A stretch of DNA of 64,000 nt from Parus major (taxonomy: Eukaryota; Chordata; Aves; Passeriformes; Paridae): the NCBI RefSeq assembly GCF_001522545.3, contig NC_031770.1, forward strand, positions 9,659,079 to 9,723,078, given 5' to 3'. A program made the position numbers and the translations under genes. The stretch's first letter is position 1. Each line of letters opens with the position of its first letter. The notes under the pieces were generated by a model. That model saw only the letters and a program-made list of their open reading frames with translations. It was not told the DNA's origin and made no database searches. Positions 14,076 through 25,666 of the stretch are shown here, in pieces.

Positions 14076-17000
14076 AGAATTGCTGAGGGAAGAGCTGGAT
14101 GTGAGAATTGCAAGGATAGTCAGTGCAGAACTGCAAATAGTAAAAAAAATAAAAACACTGACAGATAAAATGTCTTGTGCTTTATTTCTAAAAGAAAAAA
14201 AAATCCAAACATTAAAATATGTAGATATAGAACATAAATATAATATAAAAAGGAAGGGGAAAATTCCCATTTTTTGCATCTGAATCAGCATATTTTTATT
14301 TTAATATATTCACTGACAGAGGACTTCTTTCTATACTATGAAAGTGGTTTTCTATGCAGTATTTTAGAAAAGGGCTAGTCTGGCACTAGCTACAGTTGCT
14401 AGCAGCCTATAATGCTGGCTCTGTGTTTAGAAAATGACGGTAATTTATTACAAAGAGACTTTTATTCTAGTATTTTTAGCTTGCAGCCGAGTGTTTAATG
14501 AATCTCTGCTTGGGCTCATTGAATTTATGTTCTCCCCTCCCCCCACCCCATTTTAACCATTAAGATACTGCTGTTCTTGCTGCAATTCCAGAAGCTGTAC
14601 TTGGTCTACAAAATAGCAAACTTAATTCACAAGGTGCTGTGCCTTACTCAAACAAAATCTGAAGACTTGCTGAAGCAAGTAGAGACTGGTTGTGAGTGAG
14701 TCTCATGACCAGGAGAGGCAGCTGAATGGTTGCAGGTGACTGGTTAAGCTAGAGCTGATATTTCAAAACCAAGTGAAATTAATCTGTCTCTGTCCATGGA
14801 AAATGATGTGCTCAATGAAAGTTAGCTCTTAACCTCACATACTCTGAAGTGCTGTATGGGAGGTCTTCCCAGGGGATAGTCTGGATTCAGGGACCAGTAT
14901 TTGCATGAGACAGGAGAGACTATGGTAGGACTTTTCCTTCTACTGGAATGGAGTCAGGAATCTGTGGCTTGCTTTCTCAGCTATAGCAGTCTTCTTTGAA
15001 ATACTCACTAAGTACACACTTCAGTGAGTACTAGAGAGCAGGAAGGTCTGTAAGAAACCAGACCTTACTTTCCTCAAACAAATTTTAAATGCTTTTCTAA
15101 GCTCAGTTGTTGTCACTTTGCAGTCCTTCAAAACAGTTGCATGTGAGCATTGAGCATTGAACTTTCTGCTGCCCCCAGAGGAACCAGTGTTAAGAATAAA
15201 AAGGTATTACCTGCTGATGAGTTCTTCCTGTTCCAGTTTCCTATTTTTGATACTGAAGGATTTTAACTGCTACCCATTGTGGTCTGGGGCTAACCACAAA
15301 CAATTGTGCCTGCCTTTAGCCATGGGAGTTGTTTTACTCTCAAAATCTTTTCAAATCCATAATACAGGACTGTGCAAAGGTAGGCATTTTCAGGCTTCGG
15401 TCTCTTCTCTTTGGCAGAAGCAGAGATCTTGACATGAAATGTTTGCTGCTGCCACTTCTATGATTTTTGGAAGAACATTGGATGAGATGAGATCTTGTAA
15501 TTGACATCTTATTCCTTATGAGTACTTGAAGGTACTTGGAGGAGTTTAGAAGAGTCTTGTTCAGAGCTTGCTCCATTGAAGCCTGTTCCACTGATGTCTG
15601 GAAACACTGCTGCAAAAAGCAGCAGAAATGTAATTTGCTTGTTTTGTTCAAACTGTTGGTTCCTTAGCTATATACTGGCCCTTCAGAGCCAAGCTGTCTT
15701 TTCAATTAGGCTTTTTGAAGAAAACTAGTACTCCAGGAATAAAATACTGGTTAGGTTATACTACAAGAGAGGGCCCATTATATATTTTGGTGGATCCTTT
15801 TCTTCTACTCTGCAGTGTTCCTTCAACTAAGTTCTTCACTCAGCTTTAAATGATCCATAAGCCTGCTTTGTTTCAGGAGTGGAGATGTTATCCCATGGCA
15901 GATCAGGCTCATCTTCACTGGGACAACACTTGAGTTTTATTTGGAGACATTAAATTTCCCTTGGGCTGATCTTCAGGAGTCACTGGAAGGATATAATTGA
16001 TCTTTGTTATTTCTGGGAACAAAAATATTTTCCTTTTGGGTACAGTGCAGCAGGCCAATCACACTGGAAGAGAAGTAGTGTGTATGTTGGACTGATTATT
16101 TTAGGAGTGCTGAATCTTGTATGTGCTTGAGTTAAGGTAACCTAGGGGTGTAGCAGTTGTGAAAGTGGTGTTTGAAGCTCATAAAGGTTCTGAGATGCAT
16201 TAGAAAAAAAATTAAGTTCAAACATTCCAGACAGACTTTTCAAAGTCTGATGATGAGCAGGATGTGTTATTAATGATGGCTCTAGGTGTCTATTGCTCAA
16301 GTCTTCCTGAAGTCTAGTAAGAAGTGGATTTCCACCACATGCAAAATAAACTTGAGTGGATTTCTTTAAATGTAAAGCAAAAGAAAATGTTTTGAAGAGG
16401 AACTGAGCAATAGATGTGGGACATCTTTCCTTATACTCAGATTTTCTGTATAACTCCCGGTATTGCTGAAGTCTGTCCCTGGGAACTGCTGACCCCTTTT
16501 ATCATTTCTGCACAGTTCTCTGGTCACTTGTGCAGGTAAAGCATTAGAGTCTCCTTTAACTGTTCAGGTGTTATTTTCATGAGCCTTTGAAGTTGACTTA
16601 GACAGAGACATGTATTCTTACAGTTTTCCATTAAAAATGTTCACTTGGATAAATGGAGGAAGAGGAGAAGCTGCACCAAACCTGTTCTTGTACTAATGGC
16701 TAAAGTTATTTAAAATGTTTGCCTTCCCACTTTCTCTGAGTGAAAGGATTAGCTCTTTAACACAGTAATATGGGGTTATACTGTTCAAATCTTTGCTTAC
16801 CGTGTCATGGTGTTTCCTAGTCCTATGTTGATTCATTACAGACACTGCTGTAGTTTCATGGCAGTATTTCTTGTGAGTTGTTAAATGTGAAGGCAGAGGA
16901 CAACCATTGGCCAAAATGTAATTAGTTGTCTCTGAAGAAGATTGAATTGCAGGGGAGGGGCTGTTAAGAAGATCAGTATTCAAGCAGAAAATAAGTTATC

Positions 17001-19444
17001 CATAAGGGGGGACATGAGAAGATGAGCTCTTTCAGAAGACAATTGTGCAAGCAAATAAAATGCAAGAAGATCTTAAAATAAAGCAAGAAATGCTGAAGTT
17101 GATTGTAAAAATAATTCATAGAAAATATATCCTTATTTTTATATACAGATAAATCATGAAGATTTATACTCCATAAGCAGAAATACTTCAGAGGGGAAAT
17201 GAGTCTAAAGAACTGAGCACTGTGAAACACTAGGATCTATACAGTTCGGTATTAATGTCAGTAAAAGTGCCCTGAGGTGTGTTCACAGGCACAAAGTTTC
17301 GTGTGTGGTGCTCCAAAGCAGGGTGTGATGCCAGGAGGCAAGGAGGGTCCTGGAATGAAAATTATAAACACAGTTAATGTTGTGGGGCTCTCTTTATCAA
17401 ATGGGGCATTCTCCACTTCAATGTGTTGTGACCGCTGGCATCATTTAAGGTCACATTTTCATGTGTTAAGTTTGCTTTAGTGTCTTCATTTTAGAATTCT
17501 AAAGGTAAAACCTACAACAGTGAGTAACCTGACAATCCCAGGGGAGTTACTGCTACACTTGGGTCAGCAATCCAGAAATGCTTTGGAGCAAACTACATTC
17601 CTTGACTCTCTTCTGTGCCAATGCCACTGTTCCTGTGGGACAGGGGGAGACTGTTGGATCAGTAAAATTCACTTTCAGCACCAACTGAGTGATGGGTACC
17701 CTAAGGCTTGAACCAGGACAGCTGCCAAGTGGAAGTCCTCACTGCTTCCCAGGCAGCAGAAATAGCTTGGTGTCACTGTTCTGGAGATGGGACACAGGCA
17801 TGTCACAGCAGTGTCTTTATATGTATTAAAGGCTTATTATTGCAATGTGCTTATCTCTCAGTGGGCCAGGGCACTGTTGTAATATTGTGTGTGCTAGCCA
17901 CAAAGACAAGCTGCAGTTAACTTGTTTCAAGCACTATGAAATCTACAGTACTCAGACTTGAAAAAAAAGAAGAGATTTGGAAAATAATGAGAAATGAAAG
18001 GAGAAACTAAAAGATTTATATTTATTCTCCTGGTTGTGTTCTGCAGGCATCATAGCAAATGCTCTGGGGACAGTGTGATGTCTTTGCCTGTATTAATGAG
18101 AAGCCATCCCAAATATGTGGAATAGCATGAAGGAGCAAACTGGAGATTTTAGAGAGTACTGTGAGCTGATTGCAGATGGCAATCAACATATGCATGCTGA
18201 ATATGAGCTTGTAGATTTGACAAAACATGTTGAAGGCCAAACTTCTCTGTGGCGGAGCAAAGACTGGGAGAGGGTGTAGAGATAAGGTCAGTAAAGGGAT
18301 ATTTGCATCAGCTTCTGAACAAATGTGAGCAGGCTGTCAAGCACTGCCACATCCTTTTCTTTGTTCTTACAACATAACATGGGGATAGATAAAATCTGCA
18401 TGATGACATCTCTTCTGCTAATAATCACAGTCTAGTCAAGGTGGAAGAAAGTGGAGATACAGCACTGTAGTTGTGATCAAAGATGATGACAGGATTCAAA
18501 AAGTGCTGTGTGGGTCAAAAAGTGCATTTGCACAGAAGGCAGAATGTTAACCATCAGTACCAAAAAAGGTTAGCAGCTCTTGGAGTTGGTATGAAAACTC
18601 ACCTGGAAGGACCAAGGGAATGTTCTTATTTCTGTTAAAGAAAGCCTCAAACAGGCTCTCATCAGCTTTATTCTTTATCAAGCACTTTATCAAGTGCTCT
18701 GCTGGGTAGGCTTTCTCTAGAGGAAGGTCAGACATGAGCTGCATAGGTCAAAAGTGTCTGGAAATGCTACTAATGAGAAGCTGTAAAAAATATAATATGA
18801 ACTGTTCCTCAAAGCAGAAGTCTGAGTAAAAAATGTACTTCAGGACTGTTTCCATTAGGAGTTACATGGAATTCCCTCAGGAAATCTCTTTATAACAGAT
18901 GTTTATATCGCTTCTGTCTCTGGATAAACATGAGAGATCACACTGCACACCCTAAACTTTTATGGTAGGCTCAATATCAAATTGTCATACAACTTCCTTC
19001 CATATGCAAATCCAGAAAATTCTTGGAAAGCTCTGAATTAGACACTTCTAATGAAAACTCCTGCCTCTGCAGCTAATGGGCTGGTCTTGATTTGTGTTTT
19101 TTTTCCTTTAAATTTAATGCCTATCTGGCTTTATTTTTCAACAGCTGAATGAAATATAATAAATGAAGCTATGTGTCATTTATTCTAAAAACTAGCATGG
19201 AGGAAAACAAGTGTGGATGTTTTAAGGCCATAGTGGAATTTTCCAAACTAATTTTTTGGTGATCTGGCAGTTCTTCAAGGCAATTCAGTCTTAATTTGTG
19301 TGGTTTTATATATATGTTTTTAAAAATTATTTCAGGCAAAACCAAAACAAAATGTTGTACCTAAGGTATCAGATTGGTGTGCAAGTTTGTGTAATTGGAG
19401 TAGAGTATTTTCTTTTACACTTAATTTTGGTTTTATTTTTACAG

Positions 19445-19518
19445 GAAATAATGAAAAAAGTGTGCCACAACTCTTGATCAGAGACCTGAAGTTTGAGAAG
19501 AAGTCATTAGCTAAGCTC
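19445..19518 (+). other. PELI1: PELI1 5'UTR portion of the first coding exon
   Basis: This is the 74-nt leader between the acceptor AG at 19443-19444 and the PELI1 ATG at 19519. It contains a complete 8-codon upstream ORF. Separately, it has no stop codon in the PELI1 frame, so the main frame stays open back to the splice site. The base at -3 of the PELI1 ATG is C and the base at +4 is T, which is a weak initiation context. Confidence 0.75.
19451..19477 (+). promoter_or_regulatory. PELI1 upstream ORF (8 codons)
   Basis: An ATG with A at -3 opens a frame of eight codons ending in TGA at 19475-19477. It is out of frame with PELI1, and its stop lies 41 nt before the PELI1 ATG. Its initiation context looks better than that of the main start, which suggests leaky scanning or reinitiation. 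A role in translation control is inference. Confidence 0.5.
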
Positions 19519-19589
19519 ATGTTTTCTCCTGATCAAGAAAATCATCCATCAAAAGCACCAGTCAAATATGGTGAATTGATTGTATTGGG
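19519..19589 (+). CDS. PELI1: PELI1 coding exon 1 (residues 1-24)
   Basis: It starts at the ATG of MFSPDQENHPSKAPVKYGE and ends before gtaagt at 19590. Gly24 is split after its second base. Confidence 0.95.
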
Positions 19590-22500
19590 GTAAGTGTTTG
19601 TGTGTAAGAGTCTGATGGTTTTCTGTGCTGGAATCCTGTGGGTATGTTTCAATATTGTGTTAATCAATTCTTGGATTTAAATGTGATTAATTGAAAATCT
19701 GTAATTAGTAACACTATACTAATTGAGAATACCTGGTGCTTGGAATGAAAGTTCTTGTGGGTCTGTATCTCATGGGAAACTAAGTAATACACAAATGATT
19801 GATTTTGTTCTTTTTCTGTGCTTTATGATAGGTACAATGGGTCTCTCCCAAATGGAGATAGAGGAAGAAGGAAAAGTAGGTTTGCTTTATTTAAAAGGCC
19901 CAAGGCAAATGGGGTGAAACCCAGCACTGTGCACATTGCCTGTACCCCTCAAGCAGCAAAGGTAAGCTCCATTTCTCCCTTCAAGTATGTCTGATTTCTC
20001 CTTGTGCCATATAAAGAACTGTTAGGAAATGATTTAAACAGCATAAATATCTGACTATGAAAAGAATGGTTTGTGTTTATCCAAAGTTCTTTAGTACCTG
20101 TCAGGGTTAGCAAAAAACAATTCAGCAAAGATTTGGTGCATAGTCCTTGCCATGGCCAGGAAAAAAAGAAATAGTTTTGAAACATGAATGTTCTGGGCAC
20201 AGGCTAGTTATATAAAAATCTTCATATTCTGTTTTCCTTCCAAACTTAGTACAGATATCTGTTCTAGACTTTGTGGTTTTGCACTCACTCTGCTTCAGGG
20301 CTAACTTTGTTTGATGTACATCTGGCTTTTAAATGATCCTTTGGCAAAGCTCCACATGCACTTGGTGTTCCATCCAGTGGGTAGGAATTCCCCAGGGATC
20401 AGGACAGGTGGGTTTTGCAGGGCATGTTTCACAGGGCTTGTAATCAGAGTTCCCATTCAGAAGCAGGAAAGGAAGAGCTTAGGCCCTGAAGTTGAACTGT
20501 ATTTCATGTCAAAGCTAACACATCATAGTTAAGGTATTACCATGAAATATTGTGGCTATTCAAGTGTGTGTGCAATTGTGTTCAATAACTAATGGAGCAT
20601 TTCTACTAAAACAATGGAATTTGAGGATGCTTAGTGGTTGTTTAGAAACTTTAGTGACAAGATCAGGTCTTTAAACAAATCTGGTAGTGTTAAGTGTTTG
20701 ACTCCCAGAATACCTTGACACCTAAGGATCTTGATTCTAAATTCAGGGAAAGGTATAAAGTATTCTGAAATCAGAAGCATTTTTCTACTGAAATTCTTGT
20801 AATCGAGCTACATTTGTAGCTCTGTGAAAAGAATAATTATTTTTGCAAATTTTTTATGGTCTGGTAAGTGCTGTTTAGCAGCACTTTTAGAAGTGTTTGT
20901 TAGTTCTTAGAAGGTAATTGCAGAATGAACATCTAGACTAACAAACAAGCCTTTGCTACAACTTCTGCAACCTATGTTGAGTTTCTCTGTTTTACACTAT
21001 TTACCACCATCTTTTAATCTATGTATCTTAAACTAGTCATTACTGATTTTAGTATTAACTCAAATCCTGTTTTTAGAATGAAGTCCCTAAGTTTTTGTCC
21101 TCACTTTGCTGTTAGCCAGGTTCACACTGAGATGGCCATGAAGGTGTTACATTCAGTTTTAGCCTTTGCATTTGGTTGTTTTGTCCTTTTGTGTTCAGGC
21201 CAATATTGCCTTAACACAAAATATGACTAATAATATGCCCTGATAATGTTTATTTAGTTTTGCAGCATGTGGTGAAGAGACCAGTTTGGTCTGTTGCTGA
21301 ATCAATCCTGCAGCTTTTTTTTAGTGGCCAGGACTGGGGTTTGTGGAGTTGAACTGCAGGTGTGTCATTAACTACCATCTGCCTTAATGCATTAAGTAGC
21401 ACAAGAGGCTGGTGCATATATATATATATATATATTTAGGCTGCTTTGCTGCTGTATACTGTAGAATTATTGTGCACTGGTTCTATAATATTTGGTATTT
21501 TTCTTTAGGCAATAAGTAATAAGGACCAACACAGCATATCTTACACTTTGTCTCGGGCCCAGACAGTAGTAGTTGAATATACTCATGACAGCAACACAGA
21601 TATGTTCCAGGTATGTGAAATAAATGTGTAAGTGTGTTCTCATTTTTGGTAGTTTCAAACAAGGCAGCATCTCAGCAGGCTTTTTCCTTCAGACCCAGAA
21701 GTTTGTGTGTGTCAGTTTCTGCACTCACTATTCAAAGCAATTTAATTCTGTTCATTCCAAAGGCTATCCTGTGAACAAGTGTGTGTGTCTATACATCTCT
21801 TTTAGTCTTGGGCAAAGGTGAAAGTTGGGGGGGTTTGTGACTAATGCACAAGATTATGGTTTTGCCCTTGATTGCTGGTCTGCAAGTCACATAATCTGTC
21901 TCCTAGTCCCTCCTTACAAAATGAAGAATAAAGGGCACCATTCTCTTTAAGCACTTGTAATTGCCAGAAGCAAAGTTCCAAAGGGATTTGGGATCAGCCA
22001 GTTGGAGACAGGGTAGAAGAAATACAGTGTGGAAACACAGGAAAGCTTTTGGCACAACTAATATGAAAAATACTCTGAACTTCATTAAGCAAACCCAGAA
22101 ATGTCTAAAGCACTAGACAATGTGAAGAGAGGAGCCTCAGTGCTGATGATGGCAGTTCACAACTTCACTGCAGTTCCTGTGTGTATGAGAAGGGACCACA
22201 AACACATCTGCAGCTGTGGTGTGCCCTCATATCTTATAATTGTTTCCTGTTTTTCTCAAAAGGAAGGGGTTTGTTTTGGGGTTCTTTTTAATGTGTGCTT
22301 TGTTCTCTCTGATTCCCAGACTCTGATCTTGCATAGCTTTTTTTTTTCTCCTTGTTGTTGCCACTAGTTTATGGCAAGGAGTTTTGCTGTCACAGCATTT
22401 AGCTGTGACGCCACTGCAGGATCTAAGGAGGTGGCAGGTGTTGGGAAGTGGTGGAGGAAGCTGCTTTGCAACTGCAAATACTTACAACAGAGCAAAAGGA

Positions 22501-25500
22501 CTGTAATGAAATCACTGCAGCATAAGCTGATGTCTGTGTGAGTGTTCTCTCTTCAGGCATGCTCTGGCATGTGCTGCTCTGAAATCGCCTCTGGCAGTCC
22601 CCATGTACTCACAGGTTATCCTACCTAAGAAGCAGTAGAAAAATAAATTCTGACAAAGCAGTTTTACTCTCATGAAAGTTCCCCTGCCCTCACCAAAAAA
22701 ACACCTCAAGCTTTTGGGTCTCTTGCTCAGCAGTTAATCGGTCTTAATATAGCCACCTTTTTTCAAAGACTGAGAGCTCTGGAAGTGAGAGTAGTAGTGT
22801 GTAAGGGGGCTTTAAACCAAGCTATGTGAATGTTTGGGAAAGGATTATTACTTTTGTTTGCAAGGAAAAGTACAAGATAAGTTGACTGGAAAAGCAGGGA
22901 TACCTGAGTTCTATCAAACTCAGTATAGTTGTGTGGGACTGCAAAACTCATAGTTCCCTGCAGACAGAAAAGGAGGTACAGCTACCAGGAAAAGCTGATT
23001 GTACTCAGATGTTACATTGTTGTGTTGTGAGTGTGTAAATGTAGCCCCTCTCCACCACAGCCACCTGGTACCTGGCCTTTCACAAAAGCTTTGCTGCTTC
23101 TCAGTGCCTGCCAGAGCTGAAGAGACAGCTCATGTAATCTGATTTTCATACAGCTATACATTGACTTAGTCTGGCACCATTCAGAATGTTCTGGGCAATA
23201 AAAAGTGACTGCATGTCACTGTTCTTCCCTCTAACTGCTGTTCTCTGGCTGTTTTGGTGCCCCTGCAGCTGGTCTGCCTGACCTGAGTGTAACCTCTCTG
23301 ATGAAAAGGCCTTCAATGGGAAATCATCTCAGAACTGACTTAATTACATCATTTTATTTCTCCTTCCTTAATTTGGCTGTACCCAGCTTTCAGAATAACT
23401 TTGATCTTTTGGAGGCAGAAAAATTCATCAATTCAAATGAAGCTTTAGAAACCTAAATTAATAGACTGGTGGACAGGAATGCTTTAAACTGTAATGTTTT
23501 TTGTATCATTGCTTTTAATTGCTTTGAATTTGAATAGTCCTTGACCCAAAGACAAACCTCTGACCAGTTTTTTTTTTTAAATGCTTTTCCAGATTGGTCG
23601 GTCAACGGAGAGTCCTATAGACTTTGTAGTAACAGATACAGTTCCTGGGAGTCAGAGTAATTCAGATACACAATCTGTGCAGAGCACAATATCAAGGTTT
23701 GCCTGCAGAATCATATGTGAACGTAACCCTCCCTTTACAGCAAGAATATATGCTGCAGGATTTGACTCCTCAAAAAACATTTTTCTTGGGGTAAGGGAAT
23801 TTTTTTCTTTTAACACTGAAAGCTAAGTGCAGGTTTATTTTTTAAACTAACTCATAATTCCACTTCAGCCAAATTAAAGGTTCTCATTGATGTGATTTCT
23901 TTTAGGAGAAAGCTGCAAAATGGAAGACATCAGATGGGCAAATGGATGGACTAACAACAAATGGAGTTCTTGTTATGCACCCTCGAAATGGATTCACAGA
24001 AGACTCCAAGCCAGGGGTGTGGAGAGAGATTTCTGTGTGTGGGAATGTGTTCAGCCTCCGTGAAACCAGATCAGCTCAACAGAGGGGAAAAATGGTGAGA
24101 GGAGTGACCAGTGTTTTATGCAACCTGTTTAAAATGGTGCAGCCATGAGGGCTACAGTTTGGGCACAGAGCTGGAATCTGCTGGAGTTCCATGCAGTTGT
24201 CACCTCTGCAGTTAGCTGCACTGCTTTTTATGTGTCTGTGTGCACAAAAGTGTCTTACTCAACCTGAATAACTGACTGAGTTTATCTGCAAACTAGTACT
24301 TCATTGCACATCTAGGCTGCTCTCCTAAATAGAGCTCCCAGTCTACTCTGTATTTCTGCAAACTCTCCTAGGCTGCTGCACATTCTACAAGTATTTTCCT
24401 GGTTCTCCCTTGTGAGTTTATGCTTTTAGGTTTTCCCACTTTTCCTTTTTTATAGAATAATGAAGAATACTTATAATTTTATTGGTATTCATTTCCATGT
24501 TGGCATTCTGAGTTTTCCCTCTTGTTTCCAAAGCTTTGGGGACATTTCCTGGAGATATTTGGGTTTGGTGTGACTTGGGATGTTTCATCAAAAAGAAATG
24601 CTACATTGCACATTTTAAGTGGCATATTTAGCTAGAAGTGCTAATGGGATGAGGGGAAAGCCATATGTAAAGGGGTGTTTTAAGAAAACAGTCTAAAATA
24701 TGATGGAGAACTAAAACAGTCTTGTGATACTCCTTGAGGAATTTCAAGTAACATAGTTGGGAGCGCTATAGGGATGGAATAGGGAGTTGTTGCGATGGGA
24801 GAGGAGCTTTTCTTGACTCACTGTGGTCTATTTTAATGCACACATTAATCTCTTAAGGTGTTGGGATGGGGTTTTTCCAAAAAATAAAAAAAAATAGGCA
24901 GAGAGAAGCTGATACTGGGCTCTCTGTGGGTGTCTTGTGGAGACAGAAGCTGCTTGAAAGTTTGATGGCTCTTCCAGGCAGATTTGTATTGTGGAAGTGC
25001 ACGTTGTTAGTCTTCAGAGACCCTTAGGTGACAGCTGTCTGTGTCTGTGTCCATGTGAAGGTTGAGAACGAGACGAACCAGCTGCAGGACGGCTCCCTGA
25101 TCGACCTGTGCGGGGCGACGCTGCTGTGGCGCACGGCCGAGGGGCTCTCGCGCACGCCGACCGTCAAGCACCTGGAGGCTCTGAGGCAGGAGATCAACGC
25201 AGCCAGGCCCCAGTGCCCCGTGGGCTTCAACACCCTGGCCTTCCCCAGCATGAAGAGAAAAGATGTCGTAGATGAAAAGCAGCCGTGGGTGTACCTGAAC
25301 TGCGGCCACGTGCACGGCTACCACAACTGGGGGAACAAAGAGGAGAGGGACGGCAAGGACCGCGAGTGCCCCATGTGCCGCTCCGTCGGCCCCTACGTGC
25401 CTCTGTGGCTCGGGTGTGAAGCGGGATTTTATGTGGATGCCGGACCTCCAACTCATGCATTCAGCCCGTGTGGACACGTGTGCTCAGAAAAGACAACTGC

Positions 25501-25627
25501 ATATTGGTCCCAAATTCCTCTTCCTCACGGTACTCACACTTTTCACGCAGCCTGTCCCTTCTGTGCGCATCAGCTGGCTGGTGAGCAGGGTTACATCAGG
25601 CTCATTTTCCAAGGGCCTCTCGACTAA
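19519..25627 (+). CDS. PELI1: PELI1, Pellino-1 E3 ubiquitin-protein ligase (complete, 6 coding exons)
   Basis: Joining 19519-19589, 19832-19961, 21509-21610, 23593-23790, 23906-24094 and 25061-25627 gives 1257 nt, 418 codons plus TAA, the usual Pellino-1 length. I recognise it as nearly identical to mammalian Pellino-1. It is a cytosolic E3 ligase acting with IRAK1/IRAK4 downstream of Toll-like and IL-1 receptors; family members build Lys63-linked and other ubiquitin chains on IRAK1 and RIP kinases. The N-terminal two thirds forms the FHA phosphothreonine-binding domain, with IGRS (Arg104) and the TTNG segment (Thr185-Asn186) as the visible ligand-binding landmarks. The C-terminal RING-like domain has the CHC2CHC2 pattern: Cys311/His313, Cys333/Cys336, Cys367/His369 and Cys395/Cys398. 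All boundaries are GT..AG and the frame is intact, so the gene looks functional. One oddity is a VENE segment at residues 231-234 where I expect VEIE. Confidence 0.97.
19832..19961 (+). CDS. PELI1: PELI1 coding exon 2 (residues 24-67)
   Basis: The acceptor is tgatag at 19831 and the donor is gtaagc at 19962. It encodes YNGSLPNGDRGRRKSRF through CTPQAAK, the start of the FHA domain. The intron before it is only 242 bp. Confidence 0.95.
19962..21508 (+). other. PELI1: PELI1 intron (between coding exons 2 and 3)
   Basis: An AT-rich intron between gtaagc and ttctttag. Apart from a 20-bp (AT)n tract at 21416-21435 I see nothing notable in it. Confidence 0.85.
21416..21435. repeat. (AT)n microsatellite
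   Basis: Ten uninterrupted AT dinucleotides, about 70 bp before the acceptor of PELI1 coding exon 3. Confidence 0.9.
21509..21610 (+). CDS. PELI1: PELI1 coding exon 3 (residues 68-101)
   Basis: The acceptor is ctttag and the donor is gtatgt. The exon has 34 whole codons, from AISNKDQHS to SNTDMFQ, in the FHA domain. Confidence 0.95.
21611..23592 (+). other. PELI1: PELI1 intron (between coding exons 3 and 4)
   Basis: A 2.0-kb intron from gtatgt to a T-rich acceptor (ttttccag). No repeat family, RNA gene or exon is recognised inside it. Confidence 0.85.
23593..23790 (+). CDS. PELI1: PELI1 coding exon 4 (residues 102-167)
   Basis: It encodes IGRSTESPIDFVVTD through SSKNIFLG, including the FHA-core Arg104. 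The donor is gtaagg. It is followed by an intron of only 115 bp. Confidence 0.95.
23906..24094 (+). CDS. PELI1: PELI1 coding exon 5 (residues 168-230)
   Basis: The acceptor is ttttag and the donor is gtgaga. It encodes EKAAKWKTSDGQ to SAQQRGKM and contains the DGLTTNG FHA segment. Confidence 0.95.
24095..25060 (+). other. PELI1: PELI1 intron (between coding exons 5 and 6)
   Basis: A 966-bp AT-rich intron. The acceptor before the last exon (ccatgtgaag) has a weak polypyrimidine tract of GT-rich type (gtctgtgtctgtgtcc). Nothing else is recognised. Confidence 0.8.
25061..25627 (+). CDS. PELI1: PELI1 coding exon 6 (residues 231-418, RING-like domain)
   Basis: It encodes the end of the FHA region and the whole RING-like domain, ending QGPLD-TAA. 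The zinc-ligand pattern is CGH...CxxC...CGH...CxxC at residues 311/313, 333/336, 367/369 and 395/398. From 25061 to about 25445 the base composition is very GC- and CpG-rich (about 32 CpG by hand count), with mostly G/C third positions. The last 180 bases return to the AT-rich usage of the other exons. Confidence 0.96.
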   Translation, partial: VENETNQLQDGSLIDLCGATLLWRTAEGLSRTPTVKHLEALRQEINAARPQCPVGFNTLAFPSMKRKDVVDEKQPWVYLNCGHVHGYHNWGNKEERDGKDRECPMCRSVGPYVPLWLGCEAGFYVDAGPPTHAFSPCGHVCSEKTTAYWSQIPLPHGTHTFHAACPFCAHQLAGEQGYIRLIFQGPLD

Positions 25628-25655
25628 CACAGGTGTTCCCAAGGACTGCAGTAAA

Positions 25656-25666
25656 CTGATAAGCTA
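25656..25666 (+). promoter_or_regulatory. PELI1: miR-21 target site in the PELI1 3'UTR
   Basis: CTGATAAGCTA is complementary to bases 1-11 of miR-21-5p (UAGCUUAUCAG). It therefore contains the full 8-mer site ATAAGCTA plus three further pairs. PELI1 is a reported miR-21 target in mammals, which supports the call. Use in this species is inference. Confidence 0.7.

Larger units (their letters stand above)
1..19444 (+). other. PELI1: PELI1 intron 1, 3' part (partial at left edge)
   Basis: This AT-rich stretch has no CpG island and no recognisable coding exon. It ends in a polypyrimidine-rich acceptor (tttttacag) at 19444, immediately before the exon carrying the PELI1 start codon. PELI1 orthologues have a noncoding first exon far upstream, so I infer that the promoter and exon 1 lie outside the window. 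Recognised contents are a short tandem duplication near 600, an avian LTR near 5.1-5.7 kb, a small CpG-rich patch near 11.3 kb and a decayed CR1 near 13.9 kb. The open frames here (up to 194 codons on the minus strand, near 9.5-10.1 kb) resemble no family I know and look like chance. Confidence 0.7.

Noticed and set aside
25007..25477. 156-codon minus-strand frame across the last PELI1 exon
   Set aside because: It is the shadow of a GC3-rich coding exon, since stop codons are rare on the complement of such sequence. The sense frame is PELI1 beyond doubt.
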